Below, piece by piece: positions 1 through 7,411 of a stretch of DNA of 64,000 nucleotides. Location: the NCBI GenBank assembly GCA_027489335.1, contig JAIXZX010000001.1:62001-126000 (forward strand). Reading direction: 5' to 3'. The translations under genes were made by a program, and so were the position numbers. How positions within the stretch are numbered: the first letter of the stretch is position 1; each line of letters starts with the position of its first letter. The stretch comes from Caulobacteraceae bacterium. GTDB lineage: Bacteria; Pseudomonadota; Alphaproteobacteria; Caulobacterales; Caulobacteraceae. Below the pieces are notes generated by a model. The model saw nothing but the letters and a program-made list of their open reading frames with translations. It searched no databases and had not been told where the DNA came from.

Positions 1-225
1 GAAGGAGGCTGAGTTGATGGTGTGGCCGAGCAGCTGACTATCCATCAGCCGGCTTTCCCGGCGAGCCATGGCCCTCATCCACCCGCTCCGGATCACCGCC
101 ATGTCGAGATTGATCATGTGGCGCCGGCCAAGCGCCGCCTTGACCAGCGGCTCATAGGCCAGCCAGGCCACCGCGAAGATGGCCAGGGCGACGGTGTCCA
201 GGGGAGAGAGCGGCAGACCGAGCAT
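1..225 (-). CDS. DUF599 family membrane protein (partial, C-terminus outside window)
   Basis: The first 75 codons of a gene that runs off the left edge. The N-terminus begins MLGLPLSPLDTVALAIFAVA, a hydrophobic segment of about 20 residues that probably forms the first membrane helix. It is followed by the basic pattern typical of DUF599 proteins (R-x-x-x-M around MARRESRLMDSQLL, then a new hydrophobic stretch). The family has no assigned function; members are integral membrane proteins of roughly 230 residues. The gene starts 10 bases after the stop of the MHS transporter on the same strand, so the two are probably cotranscribed. A GGAGG lies 14 bases before the ATG, further than ideal, so the start is likely but not certain. 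Confidence 0.7.
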   Translation of the reverse strand, partial: MLGLPLSPLDTVALAIFAVAWLAYEPLVKAALGRRHMINLDMAVIRSGWMRAMARRESRLMDSQLLGHTINSASF

Positions 226-235
226 GGGCGGGCGT

Positions 236-1570
236 CTAGTCCTCCAGAATGCGGCTGTGACGACGGCTGTCGCGCAACAGCAACGATGTGATCAGGGCCA
301 CGCCCATGATGGCCGAGACATAGATGTAGAAGGCGCTCTCCACCCCCTGCCCCTTGAAGCTGAGGGCCACCGCCTCAGCCGTGCCGCCGAATACGGCGTT
401 GGCCATGGCGTAGGGCAGAGCCACCCCCAGGGCCCGGACGTGGGCGGGGAAGAGCTCGGCCTTGGTCACGGCGCTGACGGAGGTGTAGCCGGCGATGATC
501 ACGATCAGCACGACCATAAGGGCGAACGCCACCAGCGGGTCGGTCACCCCGGCCATGGTGTTCATGATCGGATAGGTCAGCAGCATCCCGGCCCCGAAAG
601 TGAAAGCCAGGTTGGTTCGCCGCCCCCACTTGTCTGAGAGCCAGCCGAACAGGGGCAGGATGAACAGATAGACCACCAGGGCGGCGGCCGTGATGTTGGT
701 GGCCGTCTCCTTGCTGAATCCTGAGGTGTTGACCAGGAACTTCTGCATGTAGGTCGTATAGGCGTAGAAGGCGAGCGAGCCGCCGGCCGTCAGCAGAAAG
801 ATGGCCGTCGTCTCCCATGGGTGGTGGGTGAACAGCATCATGGTCCGCGCCCGTTCCGCCCCAGAGGCCTGGGCGTTCTGGAACGAGGCGCTCTCCTCCA
901 GGCCGCGACGGATCCAGAAGACCACCACCGCCAGCAGGGCGCCGATGACGAAGGGGATTCGCCAGCCCCAGGACTCCAGATCCTCAGTCGGCATGATCCG
1001 CTGCAGGAGCATCAGGATGCCAAGCGCCAGGAGTTGGCCTGAAATCAGGGTGACGAACTGGAAGCTGGACCAGAAGCCCCGCCGGGCCTTGCCGGCCATC
1101 TCCGAAAGATAGGTGGCGCTGGCGCCATATTCCCCGCCCACCGACAGGCCCTGCAGCAGGCGCGCCATGAGCAGGATGGCCGGCGCGGCCACGCCGATCA
1201 TCGCATAGTCGGGGATGATGGCGATGATGGCTGAGCCGGCGCACATCATGGCCACCGACAGGCTGAGCGCGGCCTTACGGCCGGCCCGGTCGGCATAGAG
1301 GCCCATGAGCCAGGCGCCCAGCGGCCTGGCCAGAAACCCGATGGCGAACACGGCGGCCGCCTGCAGCAACTGCGAGGTCGGATCGCCCGACGGAAAGAAG
1401 TGCGGCGCGAAATAAAGGGCGAAGGACGAATAGGCGAACCAGTCGTACCACTCGACGAGATTGCCAGCCGACCCGCCGGCGATGGCCTTCAGGCGCTGGA
1501 GCGGGGTGAGGCCAGGGACCAGCAGCCCGGGCGGGGCCTGTGAGTCCGCGCCTGTTTCCGTCGCCGTCAT
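236..1570 (-). CDS. MFS transporter, metabolite:H+ symporter (MHS/KgtP-like) family
   Basis: A 444-residue inner-membrane permease of the major facilitator superfamily. The stretch GNLVEWYDWFAY in the first helix and GLYADRAGRKAALSLSV in the loop between helices 2 and 3 (the G-x-x-x-D-R-x-G-R/K signature) are characteristic of the metabolite:H+ symporter subfamily, which includes the 2-oxoglutarate permease KgtP and the proline/betaine carrier ProP. A second conserved stretch, GGEYGASATYLSEMA, lies before helix 5. Twelve hydrophobic segments are visible. The substrate is probably an organic acid or a zwitterion but cannot be fixed from sequence. The ATG is preceded by GGGGGAGACGGGC, a good ribosome binding site. 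A DUF599 gene follows closely. Confidence 0.85.
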   Translation of the reverse strand: MTATETGADSQAPPGLLVPGLTPLQRLKAIAGGSAGNLVEWYDWFAYSSFALYFAPHFFPSGDPTSQLLQAAAVFAIGFLARPLGAWLMGLYADRAGRKAALSLSVAMMCAGSAIIAIIPDYAMIGVAAPAILLMARLLQGLSVGGEYGASATYLSEMAGKARRGFWSSFQFVTLISGQLLALGILMLLQRIMPTEDLESWGWRIPFVIGALLAVVVFWIRRGLEESASFQNAQASGAERARTMMLFTHHPWETTAIFLLTAGGSLAFYAYTTYMQKFLVNTSGFSKETATNITAAALVVYLFILPLFGWLSDKWGRRTNLAFTFGAGMLLTYPIMNTMAGVTDPLVAFALMVVLIVIIAGYTSVSAVTKAELFPAHVRALGVALPYAMANAVFGGTAEAVALSFKGQGVESAFYIYVSAIMGVALITSLLLRDSRRHSRILED

Positions 1571-1626
1571 GCCCGTCTCCCCCGCGGCCCTTGTTTGCGC
1601 GCGATGCTAGGGAGGTGCGGCGGCGA

Positions 1627-1650
1627 GCGGAAGCCCCTACGGGCTTCCGC
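1627..1650. terminator. Perfect 10-bp inverted repeat, probable terminator
   Basis: GCGGAAGCCC and GGGCTTCCGC form a perfect 10-bp stem around a CTAC loop. It lies just after the stop of the minus-strand DUF3309 gene and upstream of the MHS transporter start. No T-tract follows on either strand, so it could be a Rho-assisted terminator or an RNA-stabilising hairpin. Confidence 0.5.
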
Positions 1651-1661
1651 TGCTCCGGGGT

Positions 1662-1820
1662 CTAGATTCGACCCATCAGGACAAGAATGAGGACGATCAG
1701 CAGGACCAGACCGAGACCGCCGGACGGGAAGTAGCCCCAGCTGCGGCTGTGACCCCAGGTGGGCAGGGCGCCCACGAGGGCGATGATCAGGATGATCAGA
1801 AGAATTGTGCCAAGCGACAT
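1662..1820 (-). CDS. DUF3309 family small membrane protein
   Basis: A 52-residue protein starting MSLGTILLIILIIALVGALP and ending in LGLVLLIVLILVLMGRI. It has two hydrophobic segments (about residues 4-18 and 33-50) separated by a short polar hairpin, PTWGHSRSWGYFPSGG. That layout is the hallmark of the DUF3309 family of tiny inner-membrane proteins, common in Alphaproteobacteria and of unknown function. A longer frame extends upstream but the extra residues lack family similarity, and this ATG begins the conserved part exactly. It is a single-gene unit followed by a strong hairpin. Confidence 0.75.
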   Translation of the reverse strand: MSLGTILLIILIIALVGALPTWGHSRSWGYFPSGGLGLVLLIVLILVLMGRI

Positions 1821-1942
1821 GTATGTGTCCCGCCTCTGGAGCGCTCCCCAGCGGGCGCTCGCAGCAAAGGAACGACCCCGCGCGGTCAAGGTTCCGCCCC
1901 GCGGGGCTAGGTGGCTCGCCCTGGGCGCGGGCCCCGAGCCGC

Positions 1943-2341
1943 CTAGTCGGCGGCGTCCGCCGTATGCATCGCGCTGTCCTTCTCCTTGACCCCCAGGGCG
2001 TAGAGCCCACCGATGAAGGCGCCCTTGATCCGCGGCAGCAGCAGCAAGGTGGCGCCGGTCAGGGGCACAAGGGTGGAGACGAGGACGACCGCCACCGGCG
2101 CCTGCCAGATGAAGGGAAACAGCAGCAGCGGGGCGACGATCACATGTCCGACGATGAGGATGGTGAAATAGGCCGGGCCATCATCAGCGGGATATTGCGC
2201 CAGGTCGTGAGCGCAGGCTGGACAGGTCGGCTCCACCTTCAGGTAGCGCCAGAACAGCTTGCCTTCGCCACAGGCTGGACATCGCCCTTTGAGGCCACGG
2301 TTGAGGGCGGTCAGGAAGCCGGGGCGCTGGGGCGTGCTCAT
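1943..2341 (-). CDS. DUF983 family zinc-ribbon membrane protein
   Basis: A 132-residue protein with an N-terminal cytoplasmic zinc ribbon, CPACGEG (C21, C24) and CPAC (C40, C43), followed by two membrane helices around residues 57-75 and 80-102. DUF983 proteins are often found beside cytochrome c oxidase assembly genes, and a paralogue does lie in the cta block of this window (48804-49163). This copy stands alone among small stress proteins. The start is placed at MSTPQRPGF; an ATG three codons upstream is equally possible, because neither has a convincing Shine-Dalgarno sequence. The function is unknown. Confidence 0.75.
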   Translation of the reverse strand: MSTPQRPGFLTALNRGLKGRCPACGEGKLFWRYLKVEPTCPACAHDLAQYPADDGPAYFTILIVGHVIVAPLLLFPFIWQAPVAVVLVSTLVPLTGATLLLLPRIKGAFIGGLYALGVKEKDSAMHTADAAD

Positions 2342-2421
2342 AGGGTGCATATGCGACCGCCACGGCCAGGATGGAAGGGCGACGGAACCCCGCAGGGCGC
2401 ATTTCCGTCGCCGCCCTCGAT

Positions 2422-2559
2422 CTAGCGGCGCACGTCCTCGGCCGTGTTCTTCACCGCGGTTCCGGCCGCCTCCATGTCGCGGCCCACGCCGGCGACCGTA
2501 TTGCAGGCTGAAACCAGCAGGGCGGCCGCCACGGCGGCCACGATCAGCACCTTGCTCAT
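2422..2559 (-). CDS. Entericidin A/B family lipoprotein
   Basis: A 45-residue lipoprotein: a hydrophobic signal (KVLIVAAVAAALLVSA), a lipobox with the lipidated cysteine at C19, then NTVAGVGRDMEAAGTAVKN and a basic C-terminus. This is the classic entericidin pattern (CNTxxGxGxDxxxxGxxI/VxxxA). E. coli EcnA and EcnB form an antidote/toxin pair acting on the cell envelope under stress, but alphaproteobacterial members usually occur singly and have no proven toxicity. GGAG lies about 11 bases before the ATG. It is too short for many gene callers. Confidence 0.85.
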   Translation of the reverse strand: MSKVLIVAAVAAALLVSACNTVAGVGRDMEAAGTAVKNTAEDVRR

Positions 2560-2654
2560 GAAAGATCACGCTCCATCAGGGACCAGACCCCATGGCCCGG
2601 CTCGCCGCGATCTAAGCCCTGCCATGGGCGGCGATCAACGGGGTTCGAGCGCGG

Positions 2655-2840
2655 TCAGCCCGCGCTCTCGTCCACCACGTCGGCGTCCGGCGCATTCTTC
2701 TTGATCGACTCGATCATGTTCTTGGCGCTGGCCTTGGACGCATAGCCTTCCGACGAGAACATGATCTCGCCGTTAGAGGCGCGAAAGCGCACCCGGAAAT
2801 CGCCTGCCTTGTCTTTGAAGATTTCGAACTTGTAGGCCAT
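2655..2840 (-). CDS. YegP/DUF1508 family protein
   Basis: A 61-residue protein with one YegP repeat: the motif F-x-I-x-K-D-x-A-G-D-F-R-V-R-F-R-A-S-N-G-E-I and the tail KASAKNMIESIKKNAP. E. coli YegP carries two such repeats, whereas many alphaproteobacterial copies have one. The fold is a small alpha/beta unit that forms dimers; no biochemical role is established, though expression is often stress-linked. A strong ribosome binding site (GGGAGGAC) precedes the ATG. Its neighbours are an entericidin and DUF983/DUF3309 proteins, forming a run of small, individually transcribed genes. Confidence 0.85.
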   Translation of the reverse strand: MAYKFEIFKDKAGDFRVRFRASNGEIMFSSEGYASKASAKNMIESIKKNAPDADVVDESAG

Positions 2841-3013
2841 GTCGTCCTCCCGGCGCCGCCTTGAATGGAAGCTAAGGCCAAGCTTAGCCGCGCATCGGCG
2901 CGACGAGCAACCGCCCTGGACGAATGGCGCAGGTGCGCCATTGTTGAGGCTCAGCGGACGCCAACCCTGGGGCGGGGCGTCAGCGGATCAGACAAGCCCC
3001 CAGGGAGACGCCT

Positions 3014-3907
3014 GTGCCTGAGCTTGTCCATCTGCCTGCCGACGCACCAATGGCCGCCATGGCCGACGTCCTCGATCGCGACGGCGCCCTGATTCTCGAC
3101 AGCGTGCTCACGCCCGAGGCCGTGGCGACGATGGTCGCCGAGCTCTCGCCCTATGTGGCGGCCACGCCGGCGGGGCGGGACGGTTTCACCGGCGTCAGAA
3201 CCACCCGTACAGGCGCCCTCGTGGCGCGCTCGCCCGCCGTCCGTGAGGCGGTGACCGACCCGCGCATCGCGCGTCTTTGCGAGCATCTGCTGAAGGCCAA
3301 TTGCGAGCGCTGGCAGCTGCATCTGACCCAGCTGATCCGCATCATGCCCGGCCAGGGCGCACAGCCAATTCATCGGGACCGCTGGGCCTGGGGCGCGCAC
3401 CTGAAGGGGATCGAGCCGCAGCTGAACACCATCTGGGCCCTCACCGACTTCACGGTGGAGAACGGCGCAACCCAGGTGGTCCCCGGCTCCAGCGCCTGGC
3501 CCGACGACCGGAAGGCGGAGGCTCACGAGATCACCCAGGCGGTGATGAAGGCGGGCTCAGTGCTGGTCTATACCGGCAGCGTCTTCCATGGGGGCGGCGC
3601 CAACCGCAGCGACCAGGACCGATGGGGCCTGAACCTGACCTATGCGCTCGGCTGGCTGCGGCAGGAGGAGAACCAGTATCTGGCCTGCCCGCCCGAGATC
3701 GCCCGCACCCTGTCGCCCGAGTTGCAGGACCTGATGGGCTACGCTCTCGGGGGCTATGCGCTGGGCTACTACACCCCGCCCCTGCCGCCCGGCGAAGGAC
3801 CCGAGCTGGTGCCTCCCAGCTTCGCACTGCGGGGCGAGGCCGAGGGGGCGGTCTTCGGATCGGCCGAGGATCTGGCGGCCATCGGCGCTCAGGTGCGGGG
3901 AACCTGA
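3014..3907 (+). CDS. Phytanoyl-CoA dioxygenase (PhyH) family Fe(II)/2OG oxygenase
   Basis: A 297-residue member of the PhyH branch of non-haem iron, 2-oxoglutarate-dependent oxygenases. The metal triad is visible: H120-x-D122 in QPIHRDRWAW and the distal histidine H192 in SVFHGGGANRS, with R198 positioned to bind 2-oxoglutarate. The N-terminal segment GALILDSVLTPEAV and the double-stranded beta-helix pattern fit the family. The substrate is unknown; bacterial PhyH proteins hydroxylate diverse small molecules. Translation starts at a GTG. The following flavoprotein gene begins 71 bases later with its own ribosome site. Confidence 0.8.
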   Translation: MPELVHLPADAPMAAMADVLDRDGALILDSVLTPEAVATMVAELSPYVAATPAGRDGFTGVRTTRTGALVARSPAVREAVTDPRIARLCEHLLKANCERWQLHLTQLIRIMPGQGAQPIHRDRWAWGAHLKGIEPQLNTIWALTDFTVENGATQVVPGSSAWPDDRKAEAHEITQAVMKAGSVLVYTGSVFHGGGANRSDQDRWGLNLTYALGWLRQEENQYLACPPEIARTLSPELQDLMGYALGGYALGYYTPPLPPGEGPELVPPSFALRGEAEGAVFGSAEDLAAIGAQVRGT

Positions 3908-3978
3908 CGCGGCGGCGGAACGCGGGACGCGTCGGCGCCGTTCGGCTGGGATCAACCCCTCATTCCAAGGAGCCCGCC

Positions 3979-4467
3979 GTGGCCGATCTCGCCAAACTCG
4001 AAGCCAAGTTCTGGAAGGCGCTGAAGTCCGACCGCACCCTGATGCTCGGCCTGACCGATGTCGAAGAGGGCCACAGCCAGCCCATGACCGCACAGATCGA
4101 AGGCGACGAGGGCGGCCCGATCTATATCTTCAGCGCCAAGGGCGTGGATCTGGTTCAGGCCACCGGCGCCGGCCACCGGGCCATGGCCCACTTCGCGTCC
4201 AAGGACCATGAGCTGTTCGCCACCATCCATGGCCGGCTGGTCCCCGACAATGACCGCGACACCATCGAGCGGCTGTGGAACCCCTTCGTGGCGGCCTGGT
4301 ACGAGGGCGGCAAGGATGATCCCAAGCTGCAGCTGCTGCGCTTCGAGCCGGAGCGGGCGCAGATCTGGCTCAATGAGCACAGCCTGTTCGCCGGCGTGAA
4401 GGTGCTGATGGGCCGAGATCCCAAGCAGGACTACCAGGACAAGGTGGGTGAAGTCCGCCTGAGCTAA
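3979..4467 (+). CDS. Pyridoxamine 5'-phosphate oxidase-like (general stress protein 26 type) protein
   Basis: A 162-residue split-barrel flavin-binding protein of the PNPOx-like family, the group that includes general stress protein 26. The order KFWKALKSDRTLMLGL, then GPIYIFSAKGVDLV, then HELFATIHGRL and NPFVAAWYEGGKDDPKLQLL matches this family, in which FMN or F420-like cofactors bind at the dimer interface. A precise reaction is not assigned. The start is a GTG preceded at optimal distance by AAGGAG, which rules out the longer upstream frame overlapping the PhyH gene. Confidence 0.8.
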   Translation: MADLAKLEAKFWKALKSDRTLMLGLTDVEEGHSQPMTAQIEGDEGGPIYIFSAKGVDLVQATGAGHRAMAHFASKDHELFATIHGRLVPDNDRDTIERLWNPFVAAWYEGGKDDPKLQLLRFEPERAQIWLNEHSLFAGVKVLMGRDPKQDYQDKVGEVRLS

Positions 4468-4470
4468 GCC

Positions 4471-4491
4471 GCGGAAGCCTGGGCTTGCCGC
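4471..4491. terminator. Possible bidirectional terminator hairpin
   Basis: GCGGAAGCC and GGCTTGCCGC can pair with one internal mismatch, between the convergent stops of the PNPOx-like gene and the lipoprotein gene. It is short and lacks a T-tract. Confidence 0.3.
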
Positions 4492-4504
4492 TCCTGGCGA
4501 CCGA

Positions 4505-5062
4505 TCAGGGGCCGCAGGTCCACAGGCCCTGGAACACCCGGCTCGCGCCGTCTGCCCGCTGATAGGTCAGGGTGGCGGGCCTGGGCGGCGACTCCCCGCC
4601 CCCCTCGGCCGGACCGGTGACCTCGATCACTACGGTCTTGCCGCGGCCGGCGAAGCTCGCCCCGTCCAGCATAGCGTCGAAACCGCCCGGGGCGGCGACG
4701 CGCTCCACATAGCCCGAGACCTTGACCGCGCCGAAGGCCGGATCGTCAGACGCGACGTTTCCTCGGGCGACCAGCAGCAACGAGTCATCGCCGCCTGAGA
4801 AACTGCAGGCCAGCTCGCCGGCCAGGAGCTCCGCATCCAGGTCCTGCGACGTGAGCGTCTGCAGATCGATGGCCGAACCATCACCGCCAACCGTCTCCCC
4901 ACCCGCTTCAGGCGATGGCGCGGGCTCAGGTGACGGGGCGGGCGCGGGCGCGGGCGCGGACGCAGGCGGGCCGGCGACCTCCCTCGGCTCGGGCGAGCAG
5001 GCGGCCAGGGCCAGGATGGCCATCAGGGGCGAGAGGCGCGTGGCGAGGAGAGACCAGGTCAT
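4505..5062 (-). CDS. Hypothetical lipoprotein with Ala/Pro-rich linker
   Basis: A 185-residue protein with a signal peptide ending in the lipobox LALAAC (lipidated C22), so it is probably anchored in the outer membrane. A proline/alanine-rich, low-complexity linker follows (about residues 30-52), then a compact C-terminal domain of about 130 residues containing ELACSFSGGDDSLLLVARG and ending LWTCGP. The two cysteines of this domain may form a disulfide. I do not recognise a named family and no enzyme motif is visible. It is transcribed divergently from the sulfatase, with 130 bases between them. Confidence 0.7.
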   Translation of the reverse strand: MTWSLLATRLSPLMAILALAACSPEPREVAGPPASAPAPAPAPSPEPAPSPEAGGETVGGDGSAIDLQTLTSQDLDAELLAGELACSFSGGDDSLLLVARGNVASDDPAFGAVKVSGYVERVAAPGGFDAMLDGASFAGRGKTVVIEVTGPAEGGGESPPRPATLTYQRADGASRVFQGLWTCGP

Positions 5063-5192
5063 CTCGCCACAAGACCCCGAGCGTCATTTGGTTCCAAGGC
5101 CGCTCAGACCCGCGATTGCGCCGGACGTCCATTTGCGGGCAACCTTCACCTGGCGGCGGCGCAAAGACCGTCCCACACCGGGAGAAGCTCAG

Positions 5193-6470
5193 ATGCCACG
5201 CAAGCCCAACTTCATCGTCATCCTGGCCGACGACCTCGGCTATGGGGACATCGGCTGCGACGGCGGGACCCTGATCCGCACGCCGCAGCTCGACCGGATG
5301 GCCGCTGAGGGCGCGCGCCTGACCGACTTCTACGCCTCGGCCAATGTCTGCACGCCGTCGCGGGCCGGCCTGCTCACCGGCGGCTACGCCATCCGCCACG
5401 GCCTGGCCCGCGAGGTGATCCAGCCGGCCGACACCAACGGTCTGCCGCCGGAAGCGCCGACCATTCCGCGCCTGCTGAAGCCTGACTACGCCACCGCCCT
5501 GATCGGCAAGTGGCACCTGGGGCATGTCTCGCCCCACTGGCCGCCTCAGCGCTTCGGCTTCGACCGCTTCATGGGCCTGCCCTACAGCCACGATATGCGC
5601 CCGCTGACCCTCTATGACGGCGCTGGCGAGGCGCCGATGAGCGAGTCCAAGGCCGACTTCGCCAAGCTGACCGAGCACTTCTTCGCCGAGACCACCGCCT
5701 TCGTGGAAGCCCACCGCGATGAGCCCTTCTTCATCCTGCTGGCCCTGACAGCCCCGCATGTCCCCCTACGGCCCAATCCCGACGATCCCATGGGCTCGCC
5801 GGCCGGCGACTATGGCGAGGTGGTGGAAGAGGTCGACGCCCAGGTGGGCCGCCTGTTGCGCAGGCTGGAAGACCTTGGTCTGGCCGAGGACACGATGGTG
5901 GTCTTCACCTCCGACAATGGTCCGTGGTTCGAAGGCTCCACCGGCCCCTACCGGGACCGCAAGGGCGGCGCAGCCTGGGAGGGCGGCTACCGCGTGCCCT
6001 TCATCGCCTGGCGGCCGGGGACTATCCCTGCTGGGACCGTCTCCGACGCCCTGGCCAGCAACCTCGATTTGCTGCCGACGCTCGCGGCCATGGCGGGCCT
6101 GGAGCCGCCGAGCGAGGGGATTGATGGCGCCGACCTGTCCGGCGTCCTCCTGCGCGGGGAGGCCTCGCCGCACGACCAGGTGATCCTGTTCGACAACCTG
6201 CACGTGGCCGCTTTGCGCACGCCGCGCTGGAAATATGTGGCGAGGTCCTACTACCGGACCATGGACATCCCGCTGGACCAGCACCGCTACCCGCTGCTGT
6301 TCGACCTGAGCGTCGATCCGGGCGAGACCTATTCCCTGGTGTCGCGCCACCCCGAGGTGGCCGAAGACATGGCCCGCCGCGTCACTGAGGCCCGCGCCAA
6401 GTACGCCCCCTTTGCGGAGGCCAAGCCGCCGGCGAAAGCGCCGGAGAGCGCGGAGACGTGGAAGGACTGA
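5193..6470 (+). CDS. Cysteine-type sulfatase (arylsulfatase family)
   Basis: A 425-residue sulfatase. The calcium-binding aspartates (D13, D14 in ILADDLGYGD), the formylglycine signature C53-T-P-S-R in NVCTPSRAGLLTG, the KWHLGH segment and FTSDNGPW are all present, so a type I sulfatase that hydrolyses sulfate esters is very likely. C53 must be converted to formylglycine by a maturase, and no such gene is seen in this window. The protein begins MPRKPNFIVILADD without a signal peptide, which is unusual because most relatives are exported. The ATG has GGGAGAAG upstream; a longer in-frame extension lacks family similarity. Confidence 0.9.
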   Translation: MPRKPNFIVILADDLGYGDIGCDGGTLIRTPQLDRMAAEGARLTDFYASANVCTPSRAGLLTGGYAIRHGLAREVIQPADTNGLPPEAPTIPRLLKPDYATALIGKWHLGHVSPHWPPQRFGFDRFMGLPYSHDMRPLTLYDGAGEAPMSESKADFAKLTEHFFAETTAFVEAHRDEPFFILLALTAPHVPLRPNPDDPMGSPAGDYGEVVEEVDAQVGRLLRRLEDLGLAEDTMVVFTSDNGPWFEGSTGPYRDRKGGAAWEGGYRVPFIAWRPGTIPAGTVSDALASNLDLLPTLAAMAGLEPPSEGIDGADLSGVLLRGEASPHDQVILFDNLHVAALRTPRWKYVARSYYRTMDIPLDQHRYPLLFDLSVDPGETYSLVSRHPEVAEDMARRVTEARAKYAPFAEAKPPAKAPESAETWKD

Positions 6471-6492
6471 CGGCGAGGCCGCGGCGCTCGGA

Positions 6493-7386
6493 TCAGAACC
6501 GGTCGGTGACGAGGCTGCGGGCGTCCTCTACCCGCGCGGCCTGATGCAGCTCACCCGACCGCGCCCTCTCCCGCCAGGGCCGCGCCTGTCGCAGAGCGAC
6601 TCGAAGCGTCTCGTCCCTCCGGTCCAGATCAGCGATCACCAGCCATGGCTGGCCGTCCGCCGGCGCCTGGGCAATCCATCGGCCGTCGGGTCCTACCAAG
6701 CCGGCGGGCGCCGCGTCGCTGTACTGCGCCGGCACGGAGAACCCGAGCCAGAAGGCGCCGCAGGCCGCGTGTCCCTGCGCCTGGATCGCGAACATTGGAT
6801 CCCGCGAGAAGGTGGACAACAGGACGAGGTCCGCACCGAGCTGGGAGCACTCCACGAAGAGTTCAGGAAACTGGATTTCGATGCATAGCAAGCAGGCGAT
6901 GTGGAAGCCGTCCACCTCGAAGACCAGCGACCGCGCCCCGGGCGCAAACCACTGTGTCACCTCCGTATAGGACAACAGACGCTTGTCGTAGCGGCCCGCG
7001 ATCTCACCGCGGTCGGAGATCACATAGAGGCTGTTGTGCGGACAGTGCGGCGGAGTGAGCCGATGGGCGGCCCCGATGACGGTCCAGAGGGAGAGGTCTG
7101 CGGCCAGGGCGGCCGTCTCCTCCAACTCGGCCTGCAGGGCTGACCAGTCGATGTCCCACCCGGCCAGGGCCTGCTTGCCTGGCCCGGATGGGTAGCCGGA
7201 CATGACGCCTTCGGTGAACTGGATCAGCCGTGCGCCGGCCGCGGCGGCCTCGCGCATCTGGGAGCGGATTCGGGGACCGTTCACGCGGGCGTCGAACGCC
7301 ACCTCCGTCTGGGCGATGGCGATCCGCAGGCGTTCCGATGAGGCGGCGTCGGGCGCGGGGGATGTCAGGTGCGACGGGTCGGCCAT
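6493..7386 (-). CDS. Carbon-nitrogen hydrolase (nitrilase superfamily)
   Basis: A 297-residue amidase or nitrilase-superfamily enzyme. The Glu-Lys-Cys triad can be read as E59 (FTEGVMSGYP), K135 (YDKRLLS) and C168 (CLLCIEIQFPE). The residue after the catalytic cysteine and the overall length suggest an amidase or carbamoylase rather than a true nitrilase, but the substrate is open. I chose the ATG at 7386 because GAGGTG lies at ideal distance; an in-frame GTG 12 bases upstream sits inside that ribosome site. It ends 23 bases from the sulfatase stop, convergently. Confidence 0.85.
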   Translation of the reverse strand: MADPSHLTSPAPDAASSERLRIAIAQTEVAFDARVNGPRIRSQMREAAAAGARLIQFTEGVMSGYPSGPGKQALAGWDIDWSALQAELEETAALAADLSLWTVIGAAHRLTPPHCPHNSLYVISDRGEIAGRYDKRLLSYTEVTQWFAPGARSLVFEVDGFHIACLLCIEIQFPELFVECSQLGADLVLLSTFSRDPMFAIQAQGHAACGAFWLGFSVPAQYSDAAPAGLVGPDGRWIAQAPADGQPWLVIADLDRRDETLRVALRQARPWRERARSGELHQAARVEDARSLVTDRF

Positions 7387-7411
7387 TCCGGTTCGCACCT
7401 CGGGTCTGGTC

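Noticed and set aside
4919..4975. GC-rich simple repeat in the lipoprotein gene as a possible regulatory or mobile repeat
   Set aside because: It encodes an alanine/proline-rich linker in frame and is ordinary low-complexity coding sequence.
4722..5192. A 157-codon N-terminal extension of the sulfatase
   Set aside because: It runs through the divergent lipoprotein gene and promoter region; the conserved sulfatase core starts at 5193 with its own ribosome site.
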